Assembly: GCF_000299895.1 (NCBI RefSeq)
Contig: NZ_AMRG01000004.1
Coordinates: 1 to 64,000 of the forward strand
Reading direction: 5' to 3'
Origin: Idiomarina xiamenensis 10-D-4
Lineage (GTDB): Bacteria > Pseudomonadota > Gammaproteobacteria > Enterobacterales > Alteromonadaceae
Length of the DNA: 64,000 nucleotides
The position numbers and the translations under genes were made by a program. Under the pieces are notes generated by a model. That model was not told where the DNA came from and ran no database searches. It saw nothing but the letters and a program-made list of their open reading frames with translations. Shown here piece after piece: positions 34,686 to 44,452 of the stretch (position 1 is the stretch's first letter; each line of letters opens with the position of its first letter).

Positions 34686-35474
34686 ATGGCCGAGACCGAT
34701 TCCCACGGACGCATACACAAGCCGTATTACCGTAACGGCGCTAATCATCGTGCCGGTGCCGATGTTAGCTTTGCTGATATTCGCCGTTTAATGGGCTTTC
34801 GAACCATTAGTATTGGTCGTTGGGTCAGCGCGGACGAACAGCAACTTGCCGCCAACCTGTTTTTTGACGCGCTATGCGATTTACAAGATATTCTGCAAGT
34901 TCCCTATCAAGTGCTTTCGCTGAATGGCCACTTATCGTTGTCGTTCGGTCGTGGTGGACGCCCCGGAGCCGCCGCTCATTATGAGCCCGCGGCGCGTAAT
35001 TTAGCGTTAGCCAAAAACGCCGGTGGCGGTGCCTTGGCACACGAGTGGTTCCATGCTTTTGACCATTACATTAGCGCACGCTTTTTCAGCCAAGCCCGGG
35101 CGGCCGATTTTGCTTCCAGTTTATGGTTACAACACGATGAATTTATCGCTCATCCACTCAATCAGCGCCTACATCATTGGTTTAAGCAAGTGTTCTTAAA
35201 CGCAGATGGCACACAACCTAATGCATTAGTCGAAGCCGCTATTCAAGCCGACCGCGAACGTCAGCAACAATATTATGCACTACCGGCCGAATTAGCCGCA
35301 CGAGCGTTCGAAGCCGTGGTCCAAGATCAACCAATAAGGAACGCATTTTTGGTAAAAGGAACCCGCCAGAGCCCAGAAGCTAAGGCGGGTTTGTATCCGT
35401 TAGGTGCTCACCGCCAACGCTTACGACAAGCAGCGATGAGCTATTTTAACGGCTTAGGACAGCTATTGAGCTGA
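34686..35474 (+). CDS. CLCA_X family protein with a zincin-like HExxH motif
   Basis: A 262-aa soluble protein. Its core, SLNGHLSLSFGRGGRPGAAAHYEP followed by LALAKNAGGGALAHEWFHAFDHY, contains HEWFH, a zinc-metallopeptidase-like motif. The block resembles the LPD1-type domain found in phage polyvalent proteins and the CLCA_X family of gammaproteobacteria. A protease role is possible but unproven; no signal peptide is seen. The gene is preceded by about 250 bases without a gene and its last 12 bases overlap the convergent M28 peptidase gene. Confidence 0.72.
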   Translation: MAETDSHGRIHKPYYRNGANHRAGADVSFADIRRLMGFRTISIGRWVSADEQQLAANLFFDALCDLQDILQVPYQVLSLNGHLSLSFGRGGRPGAAAHYEPAARNLALAKNAGGGALAHEWFHAFDHYISARFFSQARAADFASSLWLQHDEFIAHPLNQRLHHWFKQVFLNADGTQPNALVEAAIQADRERQQQYYALPAELAARAFEAVVQDQPIRNAFLVKGTRQSPEAKAGLYPLGAHRQRLRQAAMSYFNGLGQLLS

Positions 35475-37154
35475 CTGTCGTTGCTGTGCCGATTGCTCAC
35501 GCACTGGCTTAAACTCATTACCCTCAGTCCATTGCGGCCAGCTACGGCTATTGGCAAGCTCGTCACCCATACGATAAAACACCGCTAAGTTCTGCTGAAT
35601 GCCTCTTAAATCAAAGTCCTCGCGGTATTCATCCGACGGTTTATGGTAATCATTAGCAATAAAGTTGCGCATTTGCTCCGCACCATATTCTTTACCCTTC
35701 TCAAAGTGGTCATCACCACCGCGAGCAAAGAGTACCGGCACACCCTTTTTCGCTAAGTTAAAATGATCAGAGCGATAGAATAAACCCGCCTCTGGCGTTG
35801 GTTCAGGCGCAATATAACGGTCTTGCTGCTGCACGTATTTATTCAGCAAGTCGTCCATCTGCGAATTACCGTAGCCAATGACAACCATGTCTTTCATCGG
35901 ACCATAGACATTCATCATGTCCATGTTAATACCACCAACGGCTTTTTCTAACGGCAACAATGGATGCTCAGCATACCAAGCAGAGCCTAATAGGCCACGC
36001 TCTTCGGCAGTAACAGTAATGAACACAATAGAGCGTTCCGGCTGTTCGGCTTTGGCAAATTGCTCAGCTATCGCCATCACGCCAGCAGTACCGGTGGCGT
36101 CATCTTGCGCGCCGTTGTAAATTTTATCGTCAGGGTTAATCGGGTTACTACCCAAATGGTCCCAATGCGCCATGTAAATCACATGCTCTTCAGGATACTT
36201 ACTACCCTCGATGTAGCCAATAACGTTATCCGACTCCAAATACTCATATTTGTTATCAATGGTCACCGACGCTTTCAGATCCAATGGCATGGCTTTAAAG
36301 TCATCGCCTAAAGCCCGCTCATGCATGGCGGCCAAACTGGTTCCCATATCGGCAAATAATGACTCGGCCGCTTCGCTATTGATCCAGCCTTCTACTTCAG
36401 CACGATCCATATTTTTGTTATCACGAGCTAAATCAAAACGTACCGGAGAGCCGCCAGCAACGACCCCCCAACCGTAACCGGCTGGCCCGGTTTCGTGGAT
36501 AATGATGGCAGCTTTAGCTCCTTGTCGTGCGGCTTCTTCAAATTTGTAGGTCCAACGGCCGTAATACGTCATAGCCTTACCGGTAAACAGCGACTCATCT
36601 TCGGTGGCATAACCGGGATCATTGACGAACATGACCACAGTTTTGCCAGTCACATCGACACCTTCGTAATCATTCCAGTCGTATTCCGGCGCAACAATGC
36701 CGTACCCGACAAACACCACATCACTGTCGGTAACGTCAACGCGGTCTGTGACGCGCGGCGTCCACGCATTCATTTGCGTACGATAGCCAAAACTGTGTTC
36801 ACCGGCAGCACCATTTAAGGTTAACGAACTGACCTTGTACGGGATCAGTTTCACCAAAGGTACCGATTGACGGTAGCTATCTTGCTCAGAATTAAACGGT
36901 TTTAAGCCCCATTCACGAAAATGATTTTCGATAAAGCTGACCGTCATTTCCTCGCCTTCGGTTGCCGGCGCACGGCCACCGAACTCGTCCGATGCGAGTG
37001 TTTTTAAATAATCACGGTAGTTCGGGTTAAATGCCATATCGGTGCTTTCGGCGGCTGCCTTCTGCGCTGTTTCTGGCGCTGGCTGAGACTGCTGGGCCGG
37101 CGAACAAGCGGTCAGCGCTAAACCACCGGTCAACAGCAACGGTAAATACTTCAT
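35463..37154 (-). CDS. M28-family zinc aminopeptidase lipoprotein
   Basis: A 563-aa lipoprotein (lipobox LALTAC). An inserted PA domain occupies about 120-280, and the M28 catalytic domain follows. Two-zinc ligands are visible: HWDHLG, QDDATGTAG, AEERGLLGS (catalytic Glu pair), NMDMMN and YRSDHFNL. It probably releases N-terminal amino acids from peptides in the periplasm or at the surface. The ATG at 37154 follows AAGGAGTGACG; a GTG two codons before it is less likely. It is followed by no minus-strand partner; the DUF192 gene lies just upstream. Confidence 0.88.
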   Translation of the reverse strand: MKYLPLLLTGGLALTACSPAQQSQPAPETAQKAAAESTDMAFNPNYRDYLKTLASDEFGGRAPATEGEEMTVSFIENHFREWGLKPFNSEQDSYRQSVPLVKLIPYKVSSLTLNGAAGEHSFGYRTQMNAWTPRVTDRVDVTDSDVVFVGYGIVAPEYDWNDYEGVDVTGKTVVMFVNDPGYATEDESLFTGKAMTYYGRWTYKFEEAARQGAKAAIIIHETGPAGYGWGVVAGGSPVRFDLARDNKNMDRAEVEGWINSEAAESLFADMGTSLAAMHERALGDDFKAMPLDLKASVTIDNKYEYLESDNVIGYIEGSKYPEEHVIYMAHWDHLGSNPINPDDKIYNGAQDDATGTAGVMAIAEQFAKAEQPERSIVFITVTAEERGLLGSAWYAEHPLLPLEKAVGGINMDMMNVYGPMKDMVVIGYGNSQMDDLLNKYVQQQDRYIAPEPTPEAGLFYRSDHFNLAKKGVPVLFARGGDDHFEKGKEYGAEQMRNFIANDYHKPSDEYREDFDLRGIQQNLAVFYRMGDELANSRSWPQWTEGNEFKPVREQSAQQRQSAQ

Positions 37155-37179
37155 CGTCACTCCTTGGTTTTGTTATCGA

Positions 37180-37734
37180 TTAGTTTTTATTAGGTAATTC
37201 ACAATCACCATGGCTCTCGGTATACAACTTATCACCCACCGTAATGCCATGCGCTGAGAAAAAACCGGCATTCGTTTCTAATGCCGAATAATAATCGTGT
37301 CCGGGTGCATAACTCGGACACTGCCCTGGATCCTCACTCGCACACGGAGGCATGGTGATAATACTCACAATACGCTGCTGCTGGTCAAAAAACGCAATGT
37401 CCAACGGCAGCAGCGTTTGATACATCCAAAAACCACTGTTGCCCGGTCGTTTTTCGTTATAACGAAACCACATACCGGCGTTATCAGCCAAACTCTCACG
37501 CTGCATCAAACCTCGTGCACGTTGCTGCCAGTTATCGGCTAATTCGACCGTTAGTGGTTGGCTAAGCTCGGCAATACAGATTGATTGTTTGGCATACTCC
37601 GTTGGCGCTGGCACACCGATCTGCGCCAATAATTCCGGCGGATATAAAAAAGCAGTTACCGCAATCAGTGCCGTAACTGCTTTTAATAATGTCAATTGAG
37701 AGGCTGTTGCCAACACCGCGAGCGCTTTACTCAT
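37180..37734 (-). CDS. DUF192 family exported protein
   Basis: A 184-aa protein with an N-terminal membrane anchor or signal (LLKAVTALIAVTAFLYPPEL) and a DUF192 domain: VELADNWQQRARGLMQRESLADNAGMWF, then SGFWMYQTLLPLDIAFFD, and YYSALETNAGFFSAHGI at the end. DUF192 proteins are small beta-rich periplasmic or surface proteins of unknown role. It lies 25 bases upstream of the M28 peptidase gene in the same direction, so they may be co-transcribed. Confidence 0.82.
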   Translation of the reverse strand: MSKALAVLATASQLTLLKAVTALIAVTAFLYPPELLAQIGVPAPTEYAKQSICIAELSQPLTVELADNWQQRARGLMQRESLADNAGMWFRYNEKRPGNSGFWMYQTLLPLDIAFFDQQQRIVSIITMPPCASEDPGQCPSYAPGHDYYSALETNAGFFSAHGITVGDKLYTESHGDCELPNKN

Positions 37735-37855
37735 AACGTTTTCTTACAGGGCTGTGGTTGTTCTAATATCATCTGATTGTGCTTGATTAGCACACAGATT
37801 GCCAGCCCTAGCAACCGTTAACTGTCTTAGCGTCATATCGGCGACAGCGATTTGA

Positions 37856-38008
37856 CTAGACCGGCGGTCGTCCACGAATAACGCGAAGCAAGATAGCGAC
37901 AATGGCAATAACGAGCAGAATATGAATTAAACCGCCTAACCCACCGACACCAGTCAACCAGCCTAATAACCAAAGAATAATTAAAATCAGCGCAATTGTG
38001 TAAAGCAT
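37856..38008 (-). CDS. Lmo0937-type 50-aa membrane protein
   Basis: A short gene of 50 codons: MLYTIALILIILWLLGWLTG, a VGGLGGLIHILLVIAIVAIL second helix and the basic end LRVIRGRPPV. Two helices with a Gly-rich turn match the Lmo0937/DUF5670 family of stress-associated peptides. I see no ribosome site stronger than GGACC upstream and no sigma-54 promoter, unlike the DUF1328 gene. It lies alone in a 560-base stretch between DUF192 and DUF1543. Confidence 0.8.
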   Translation of the reverse strand: MLYTIALILIILWLLGWLTGVGGLGGLIHILLVIAIVAILLRVIRGRPPV

Positions 38009-38208
38009 ACTCACAGGTCCTTTTGTCGTGTACTTGATTGTTTTACTTCATCAGTATTGATGGTTATTAGCCACTACGACAGATTGCTACCTGCATAATA
38101 AACCATCAATTAATACCGTAGCGCAGTTACAGATTTTTGCGACATCTTTCAATAATCTTTACCCAACAATTCAGGCAATAGATCACATTTTAGTCGACAC
38201 GCTTAGCT

Positions 38209-38261
38209 CTGATGCAATACGCGCACACCAACATTGCATCAGCTCTGCCCGGACTTATAAT
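38209..38261 (+). promoter_or_regulatory. Promoter with a 10-bp inverted repeat upstream of the DUF1543 gene
   Basis: TTGCAT (38234-38239) and TATAAT (38256-38261), 16 bases apart, form a good promoter. CTGATGCAAT (38209-38218) and ATTGCATCAG (38233-38242) are perfect 10-bp inverted arms 14 bases apart; the second arm overlaps the -35 box, so a repressor or activator site is plausible. Confidence 0.6.
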
Positions 38262-38297
38262 GGCGTGGGGTCACTATTGAATAAAAAGGAACGCCGC

Positions 38298-38846
38298 ATG
38301 GCAGAGCAACAGCCGAGAGTTAATGCACCACACCTATTTGCCGTGTTATTGGGCGGCAAAGCACAGGGTTGTCGGCTAGAATGCCACGATATGGTGTTTG
38401 TTATCGGTGATAATATTGAGCAAATCATACCGCAATTACCGGCATTATGGTTTGGCCAGCGACAGGGACTACATATTGATGGCTGGCAACAACTCGACCA
38501 AATCGACGGCTACCGTATACAGTGTTTACCGGCTGACAGTCATGCAGCGGCTAGCGCGGTATACAACACCACTAACAAGCTCTGGTTTGTTCATTTGGGA
38601 GGTTATCAAGCTGGTACCTTAGCGGAACAACACGATAATTGCTTCGTGGTTGCTAACGATAGCCGAGCAGCTAAACAATTAGCCTTAGCGCGATCAAACG
38701 CCTGCCAATTACAGCCTCATCGAGACGCACAATTTGCCATTGATGAGGTGTTGCCACTCGACTTAATCAATCCGTGGCGGATCGTGGTCGAAACCGATTC
38801 GAGCGCACGTAGTAACGACATTGTCACCACTTATTTGCCAATTTAG
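38298..38846 (+). CDS. DUF1543 family protein
   Basis: A 182-aa soluble protein starting MAEQQPRVNAPHLFAVLLGGKAQG. LECHDMVFVIGDNIEQ, KLWFVHLGGYQAG and EQHDNCFVVANDSRAAKQLA are the two repeats typical of DUF1543. Function unknown. The ATG at 38298 has AAGGAA seven bases before it and fits a transcription start near 38268; an earlier GTG at 38265 would lie too close to the promoter. It is monocistronic. Confidence 0.82.
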   Translation: MAEQQPRVNAPHLFAVLLGGKAQGCRLECHDMVFVIGDNIEQIIPQLPALWFGQRQGLHIDGWQQLDQIDGYRIQCLPADSHAAASAVYNTTNKLWFVHLGGYQAGTLAEQHDNCFVVANDSRAAKQLALARSNACQLQPHRDAQFAIDEVLPLDLINPWRIVVETDSSARSNDIVTTYLPI

Positions 38847-39031
38847 CCCGTCTCATCCTGAGAACAGCAAAAAAAAAGAAGGCAACCTCCATGTCACCCC
38901 TGCAGCAAACATCATAATCGTTACGTAATCAATCAGAGCGCTAAACCGCAAAACAATTCCCTAAGTTCGGCGCCTTTACGTGTTTTTTACAGATTGCTGC
39001 AAGGCTGATGTGAACAACGGAGTCAATGGCG

Positions 39032-40489
39032 CTAGCTAGAACAAGACAACGCGATACTTTTTGCCTGAGCGGGCGGCAAGGCCAAAAACTGGGCGACATC
39101 GTTTTGGTAATTAAATGGCTGTTGCAAACACTGATAAAGTGCTTCGGCGAGACTCATATCGCCCTGCTCTGCCGCGCTTATCGCTTGCTGGGCATAATAA
39201 TTGCGCAAAATATAACGCGGATTACACTGCTGCATACGCTGTTGCCGCGGTCCAACCTCGTCCTCTTGGCGCTGGTAGCGCTGTTGCAAGCGCTGCCAAA
39301 ATTGTTGCAACGCTTCACTGGCGCCCAAAACACGTAGTAAAGCGCCGTACCCCTCGCTCTGCGCTTGCGTTAGCGCAACAAAGCTTTGTGTATAGTCTTG
39401 CTGCTGCTCACGCAACAAGGTCAACCATTCGGCAATTAATTGGTCATCACCCGGCTGCTCACCCAACAACCCCAAGCGCTGGCTCATCAGGCCCCAATAA
39501 TGATCATTGAGGATGACTTCGTACTGTTTTAACGCTGCCACCAAGGCATCGCTATCAATCAATGGACTGACGGCCATTGCCAAGCAGTTTAGGTTCCACA
39601 GCGCCACCGAGGGTTGTCGGTCAAAACGGTAGCGCCCCTGCGTGTCGGTATGATTGCAAATATAATCGGGTTGATAATCATCAAGGAAGGCAAACGGCCC
39701 ATAATCAAAGGTCTCACCGACAATACTCATATTATCGGTATTCATCACCCCGTGGCAAAAGCCGTAAACCTGCCACTTCGCGACCATTTCGGCGGTACGC
39801 TGGACAGTGCGTTGAAACACTTGTAGGTTGTCGGCTGTTGCTAGATCGGTCCAAATAACCTCTTTTAGGTAATCGAATAACGCGGTTAATGGCTGCGTTA
39901 AACCGCGATGATAACAATGTTCAAAATGGCCAAAGCGGATATGCGTTGTCGCAACTCGGGTCAACATAGCTTGTGGCTCTAAACGTTCGCGCTGTACTTG
40001 TTGTGTACCCTTGACTAGCGCTAGCGCGCGGGTGCTGGGGATGCCCAAATGGAATACGGCCTCGCTGGCTAAAAACTCACGCAAGCTGGAACGCAATACC
40101 GCACGACCATCGCCATGGCGGCTAAATGCCGTAACCCCCGCACCCTTAATATGCAAATCTTGGTGCCCGCAAGTTTGGCTGTTAATTTCACCCAGCAACA
40201 GTCCACGACCATCGCCTAAATACGGATTATAGTGACCAAATTGATGACCGGCATATTTTTGCGCTAACGGTTGCGCCCCCGCCGGCAATTTCGTCGCTGC
40301 GGTTAACGCCGCTAAGCTCGCCGGCTCGTCAGACAACCCCAACTGTCGAGCTAACGATGGATTGCTTAACACCAATTGATAATCGGCTAATGCAATGGGT
40401 TGACGTTGTTCATAAAGCGCCGCAAAGCGTTTTGCATATTGATTATCAAATAATGACGGACCAGCCGCAGGGCTTGCTGTGGATGCCAT
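39032..40489 (-). CDS. selO: SelO/YdiU protein adenylyltransferase
   Basis: A 485-aa pseudokinase-fold enzyme that transfers AMP from ATP to proteins. Motifs include YLGDGRGLLLGE, DLHIKGAGVTAFSRHGDGRAVLRSSLREF, MNTDNMSIVGETFDYGPFAFLD and HFGHYNPYLGD. The last three residues are Cys-Ser-Ser; in animal SelO the corresponding Cys is selenocysteine. E. coli SelO protects against oxidative stress. Its start at 40489 has a reasonable leader; divergent from yvcK. Monocistronic. Confidence 0.92.
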   Translation of the reverse strand: MASTASPAAGPSLFDNQYAKRFAALYEQRQPIALADYQLVLSNPSLARQLGLSDEPASLAALTAATKLPAGAQPLAQKYAGHQFGHYNPYLGDGRGLLLGEINSQTCGHQDLHIKGAGVTAFSRHGDGRAVLRSSLREFLASEAVFHLGIPSTRALALVKGTQQVQRERLEPQAMLTRVATTHIRFGHFEHCYHRGLTQPLTALFDYLKEVIWTDLATADNLQVFQRTVQRTAEMVAKWQVYGFCHGVMNTDNMSIVGETFDYGPFAFLDDYQPDYICNHTDTQGRYRFDRQPSVALWNLNCLAMAVSPLIDSDALVAALKQYEVILNDHYWGLMSQRLGLLGEQPGDDQLIAEWLTLLREQQQDYTQSFVALTQAQSEGYGALLRVLGASEALQQFWQRLQQRYQRQEDEVGPRQQRMQQCNPRYILRNYYAQQAISAAEQGDMSLAEALYQCLQQPFNYQNDVAQFLALPPAQAKSIALSCSS

Positions 40490-40611
40490 ATCGACTCCTA
40501 CTGCCTCTATATAAGCGATAGCCTAAGCATAACACGAGCTGCAACCGGGCTGGCTTGCTAAACGACGACTAATTCGGTAACTTGCTGTTAATATTTGCAA
40601 ACGAAGCACTC

Positions 40612-41526
40612 ATGCAACTTAACAATCTATCACGGGTCACGGCCATCGGCGGCGGCCACGGTTTAGGTCGCTTACTCTCGACGCTAAGCTTTTTGAAACG
40701 ACGCCTTATCGGCGTGGTGGCCACCACCGATAATGGCGGTGCAACGGGATTATTACGTCAATCTCATCATTGTATCGCCTGGGGCGACATTCGTAACTGC
40801 TTGTCACAATTAGCGCAACAACCGCTAGCGGCTGAGGTACTGAATTTTCGTTTTGCTGGAGAAACCACGCTCAGCGGGCATAATCTCGGTAATTTGTTGC
40901 TATACACGCTGGATCAATTGAGCGCGCGTCCGCTTGATGGCATTCAATTGCTGTCCCGTTTACTGAATATCGATACCCGCATTCTGCCTATGTCAGAGGC
41001 GCCCACCGATCTGGTTGCCGATACCCAAGATGGGCTCTCTTGCTTTGGCGAAATTCATGTCGATCAACTAGCCCACATGCCCAGCCGCTTGCGTTTAGAC
41101 AATGATATCGCTGCGACTCCTGAAGCGGTGCGCCATATTATGCACAGCGACCTTATCATTTTGGGGCCAGGCAGCTTGCTAACCTCGGTCATGCCACCGC
41201 TTTTAGTCGGTGATATCCGACGCGCGGTCGCCGATAGTCAGGCAAAGGTGATTTTTATTGATAATTTAGTTGCCGAGCGCAGTCCAGCAGGGCAACTTAC
41301 GCTGGCACAAAAACTCAATTGGATGCAGCAACAATGGCAATATCCATTGGTCGATTTGGTCATCAGCAACGAACAACTGGGTACCGCCAATCAGTGGCAA
41401 CTGCCGGTGGTTGGAGACGTCAGTTGTGAGCCTAGCATGCCGCACCGACATCAACAGCAAAGTTTACTCGAGGCACTAGAGCGAGCGGTAAACTTGTTGT
41501 TTAGCTCAGCGTCGCGAGTCAACTAA
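40612..41526 (+). CDS. yvcK: YvcK/CofD-like protein (gluconeogenesis factor family)
   Basis: A 304-aa protein of the YvcK group. AIGGGHGLGRLLSTLSFL is the N-terminal nucleotide-binding loop, VVATTDNGGATGLLR and GDIRNCLSQLA follow, and IILGPGSLLTSVMPPLLV lies in the second half. Bacillus YvcK binds UDP-GlcNAc and links carbon metabolism to cell-wall synthesis; E. coli YbhK is the counterpart. I took the ATG at 40612 over a TTG ten codons earlier because it gives the expected start MQLNNLSRVTAIGGGHGLG. It ends 53 bases before the M14 peptidase gene. Confidence 0.85.
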   Translation: MQLNNLSRVTAIGGGHGLGRLLSTLSFLKRRLIGVVATTDNGGATGLLRQSHHCIAWGDIRNCLSQLAQQPLAAEVLNFRFAGETTLSGHNLGNLLLYTLDQLSARPLDGIQLLSRLLNIDTRILPMSEAPTDLVADTQDGLSCFGEIHVDQLAHMPSRLRLDNDIAATPEAVRHIMHSDLIILGPGSLLTSVMPPLLVGDIRRAVADSQAKVIFIDNLVAERSPAGQLTLAQKLNWMQQQWQYPLVDLVISNEQLGTANQWQLPVVGDVSCEPSMPHRHQQQSLLEALERAVNLLFSSASRVN

Positions 41527-41579
41527 AACCGCGCACGCGCCAGCGAATAACGACAACAACAATAATAACGGGAGTGACG

Positions 41580-44273
41580 ATGCGTCGTTTGATTCTAACT
41601 TCTTTAGCAGCCATTTTTGCTAGCGCACTCAGCCACAACGCCTTGGCCGCAGCAGCTCAAGACAACTCAGTTACAGCCATGTGGCCGGGTGCCAGTTACA
41701 ACGAAGATAGTCCTAGTGTTGAGCGCGTGCTGGGGTACCCCATTGGCAGTCGAATTACCAGCCCCGCCGATTTGAGCCAATACTTTAATGCGCTTCAGCA
41801 AGCGTACCCGCAGCAAGTTAAATTGGTTGAGTATGGTGAAAGCTGGGAGGGTCGGCGACTGTTTTATGCGATCATTTCGAGCGCTGACAACATCGCCCAA
41901 TTGAGCCAATTTGAACAAGGCATGCAAGCACTGGCTGATCCTCGACAAACTAGTGACGCACAAGCGCAGCAACTCATCGACAGCTTACCCGGCTCGGTTT
42001 GGTTAGGTTACGGCGTACACGGTAATGAGATCAGTCCGCCAGAAGCGGCGATGATGACCGCTTACCACTTGTTAGCGGCGGACGATAATCGGGTAAAAAA
42101 CTTTCTAGATAACACGCTGGTGTTCATCGACCCGTTGCAAAATCCTGATGGTCGTGCGCGTTTTGTATCACGCTATTATATGACCGCCGGTATGCAACAT
42201 TCGGCAGATCGCTTATCTGCCGAGCATAATGAGCCGTGGCCGTCAGGTCGCAGCAACCATTATTTATTTGATATGAATCGCGATTGGATTGCCCTCACCC
42301 AACCGGAAATCAAAGGCCAGGTTGCGGCATTACTGACCTATTATCCGTTAGCTTTTGTCGATTTGCATGAGATGGGTGGAGACTCAAGCTACTACTTTAC
42401 GCCGGAAGCCGAGCCCTATAACCCGTTTATTACCGCACAGCAACGACAGGGGCTGGACTGGATTGGGCAAAACAACGCGGCCTGGTTCGACGCCATGGGC
42501 TTTGACTATTATACACGCGAGGTATTTGACGCCTTTTATCCAGGCTATGGTGCTAGTTGGCCACTGTATCACGGTGCCATCGCCATGACTTACGAAATGG
42601 CATCAGCGCGCGGTCATCAATTTCGTCGCCAGGATGGCGACATTCTCACTTATGCAGATGGAGTGCAGCGCCATTTTGTCGCCTCAATGGCAACCATCGA
42701 AACCGTCTCACAGCGACGCCAGCAGTTATTACAGCGCTTTTGGCAATACCGCCAAAGTGCCATTAACGAGGCGCAAAATAGTGAGCAACGCAGTTGGGTG
42801 ATCGATCCCACTGGCGATGCCGCAGGGGCGCACAAACTGGCCGCGTTATTAGTGGAGCAAGGTCTACAAGTTAGTCGTAGCGAGCAAGCCTTTGCTAGCT
42901 GCGGCAATGATTATCCAACAGGCAGTTACGTGATTGACGCTGCACAACCCGGTTATCGTTTATTACGCACCCTGCTCGACCCTCAAGTCGATATGAGCGC
43001 GGAGTTTTTAGCCGAACAAGAGCGGCGTCGTAACCACAACCTAGCGGATCAAATATACGATGTCAGCGGCTGGGCGTTACCGCTTTTATTCAATGTTGAT
43101 GTAGATGTCTGTGAGCAATTACCTGACATCAAACAGCGGTTACTGCAAGCGACCGCTGCTATTGCGCCAGGGCAACTACTGCATGCCGATGCTAAGCTCG
43201 GTTATTTAGTCAAGTGGGGAGATATGAACAGTGGACGCCTGCTAACAGCGGCGTTACGTGCCGGTATCAAGGTGAAACGCAGTGATTTGCCGTTCACCCA
43301 TAAAAGCGGCGACCGCTATCCGGCCGGATCATTAATCATTACCCTTGCCGATAATCCACAACAACAATTGCCTAGCAAACTAAAAACATTGGCGATTAGT
43401 AGTGGCGCCACGATACAGGGCGTCGATAGCAGCTGGGTACTGGACGGTCCCAATTTCGGTTCCGATAATGTTGTCAGCGTACCGCAAACCAACATCGCTA
43501 TTGCTTGGGATGAACCCGTGCAAAGCCTCAGTGCAGGTCATGTGCGCTATGTGATTGAGCAGCAATTCAACTACCCGACTACGGCTATCCGCAGTGCGCA
43601 ATTAGCGCGTGCCGACTTGAGCCATTATCAAGTGATCATCTTACCAGCCAGTCGCGGCGGTTATAGTAGCGCTTTGGGCGCTACTGGCGTGGCTAATCTA
43701 CGCGACTGGGTCAATCGTGGCGGCGTGCTCATCACGCTTGGCAATGCCAGTGGCTGGGCGGTCGAGGCAGGACTATTAAAAACTCAGCTAGAAAAAGCGG
43801 TGACCGATAACAGCGACAGTCTATCTGATGATAGCTATACTGCTGGTCAGCACATTACCGACTTTTCGCAATTTCTGGAACAGGTCAAAAACACCGATGC
43901 CGACCCTTATTGGGTCGCTGGCGTGCTTTTGAATACCGACGTTGATCAGGCACATTGGTTAAGCGCTGGAGTCAAACCACAGGTTATCAGTAATTATGTG
44001 GGCAACCAGATTTTTGCCCCCATCGATATTCAATATGGACGTAATATTGCTTACTACAGCGACGCCGACAAGGTACTTGCGAGCGGCTACTTGTGGCAAG
44101 AAAACCGACAACAGTTGGCTTACAAGCCCTTTTTGATGTGGCAACCGATGCAAAAAGGGATGTTGATCGCCTTTACTCAAGAGCCGACTTATCGCGCTTA
44201 TATGGACGGTTTAAATATACTCTTTATGAACGCCATTTTTGCTGGTGCGGCGCACGCTAAACCATTGCGTTAA
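41580..44273 (+). CDS. Exported M14-family zinc carboxypeptidase
   Basis: An 897-aa exported peptidase with signal peptide ending near HNALAA. The M14 domain (about 55-330) has the zinc motif GVHGNE (His and Glu), a third zinc ligand in FVDLHEMGG and catalytic-region blocks such as NPDGRARFVSRYY. The C-terminal 550 residues include a region resembling a class I glutamine-amidotransferase-like fold (QVIILPASRGGYSSALG), as in other large marine M14 enzymes. It probably trims peptide C termini in the periplasm. The ATG at 41580 follows GGAGTGACG. A terminator follows at 44295. Confidence 0.85.
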   Translation: MRRLILTSLAAIFASALSHNALAAAAQDNSVTAMWPGASYNEDSPSVERVLGYPIGSRITSPADLSQYFNALQQAYPQQVKLVEYGESWEGRRLFYAIISSADNIAQLSQFEQGMQALADPRQTSDAQAQQLIDSLPGSVWLGYGVHGNEISPPEAAMMTAYHLLAADDNRVKNFLDNTLVFIDPLQNPDGRARFVSRYYMTAGMQHSADRLSAEHNEPWPSGRSNHYLFDMNRDWIALTQPEIKGQVAALLTYYPLAFVDLHEMGGDSSYYFTPEAEPYNPFITAQQRQGLDWIGQNNAAWFDAMGFDYYTREVFDAFYPGYGASWPLYHGAIAMTYEMASARGHQFRRQDGDILTYADGVQRHFVASMATIETVSQRRQQLLQRFWQYRQSAINEAQNSEQRSWVIDPTGDAAGAHKLAALLVEQGLQVSRSEQAFASCGNDYPTGSYVIDAAQPGYRLLRTLLDPQVDMSAEFLAEQERRRNHNLADQIYDVSGWALPLLFNVDVDVCEQLPDIKQRLLQATAAIAPGQLLHADAKLGYLVKWGDMNSGRLLTAALRAGIKVKRSDLPFTHKSGDRYPAGSLIITLADNPQQQLPSKLKTLAISSGATIQGVDSSWVLDGPNFGSDNVVSVPQTNIAIAWDEPVQSLSAGHVRYVIEQQFNYPTTAIRSAQLARADLSHYQVIILPASRGGYSSALGATGVANLRDWVNRGGVLITLGNASGWAVEAGLLKTQLEKAVTDNSDSLSDDSYTAGQHITDFSQFLEQVKNTDADPYWVAGVLLNTDVDQAHWLSAGVKPQVISNYVGNQIFAPIDIQYGRNIAYYSDADKVLASGYLWQENRQQLAYKPFLMWQPMQKGMLIAFTQEPTYRAYMDGLNILFMNAIFAGAAHAKPLR

Positions 44274-44294
44274 TTGTCGCCAGACAACCTATCA

Positions 44295-44338
44295 ACGCCA
44301 ATTAGTCAGTGCTCAATTAGCGACTAATTGGCGTTTTA
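44295..44338 (+). terminator. Rho-independent terminator after the M14 peptidase gene
   Basis: ACGCCAATTAGTC pairs with GACTAATTGGCGT (13 bp, 14-base loop), followed by TTTT. Confidence 0.82.
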
Positions 44339-44452
44339 ATTGGCTAAATCACCGATTGCCTTACTCCGCCATTGGCTAACAGGCGCTATTCCCCTGCACC
44401 ATTTTTATCGTTAAGCTAAGCGCTGAATATCAAGCAACTGAGCACCGAGTGA

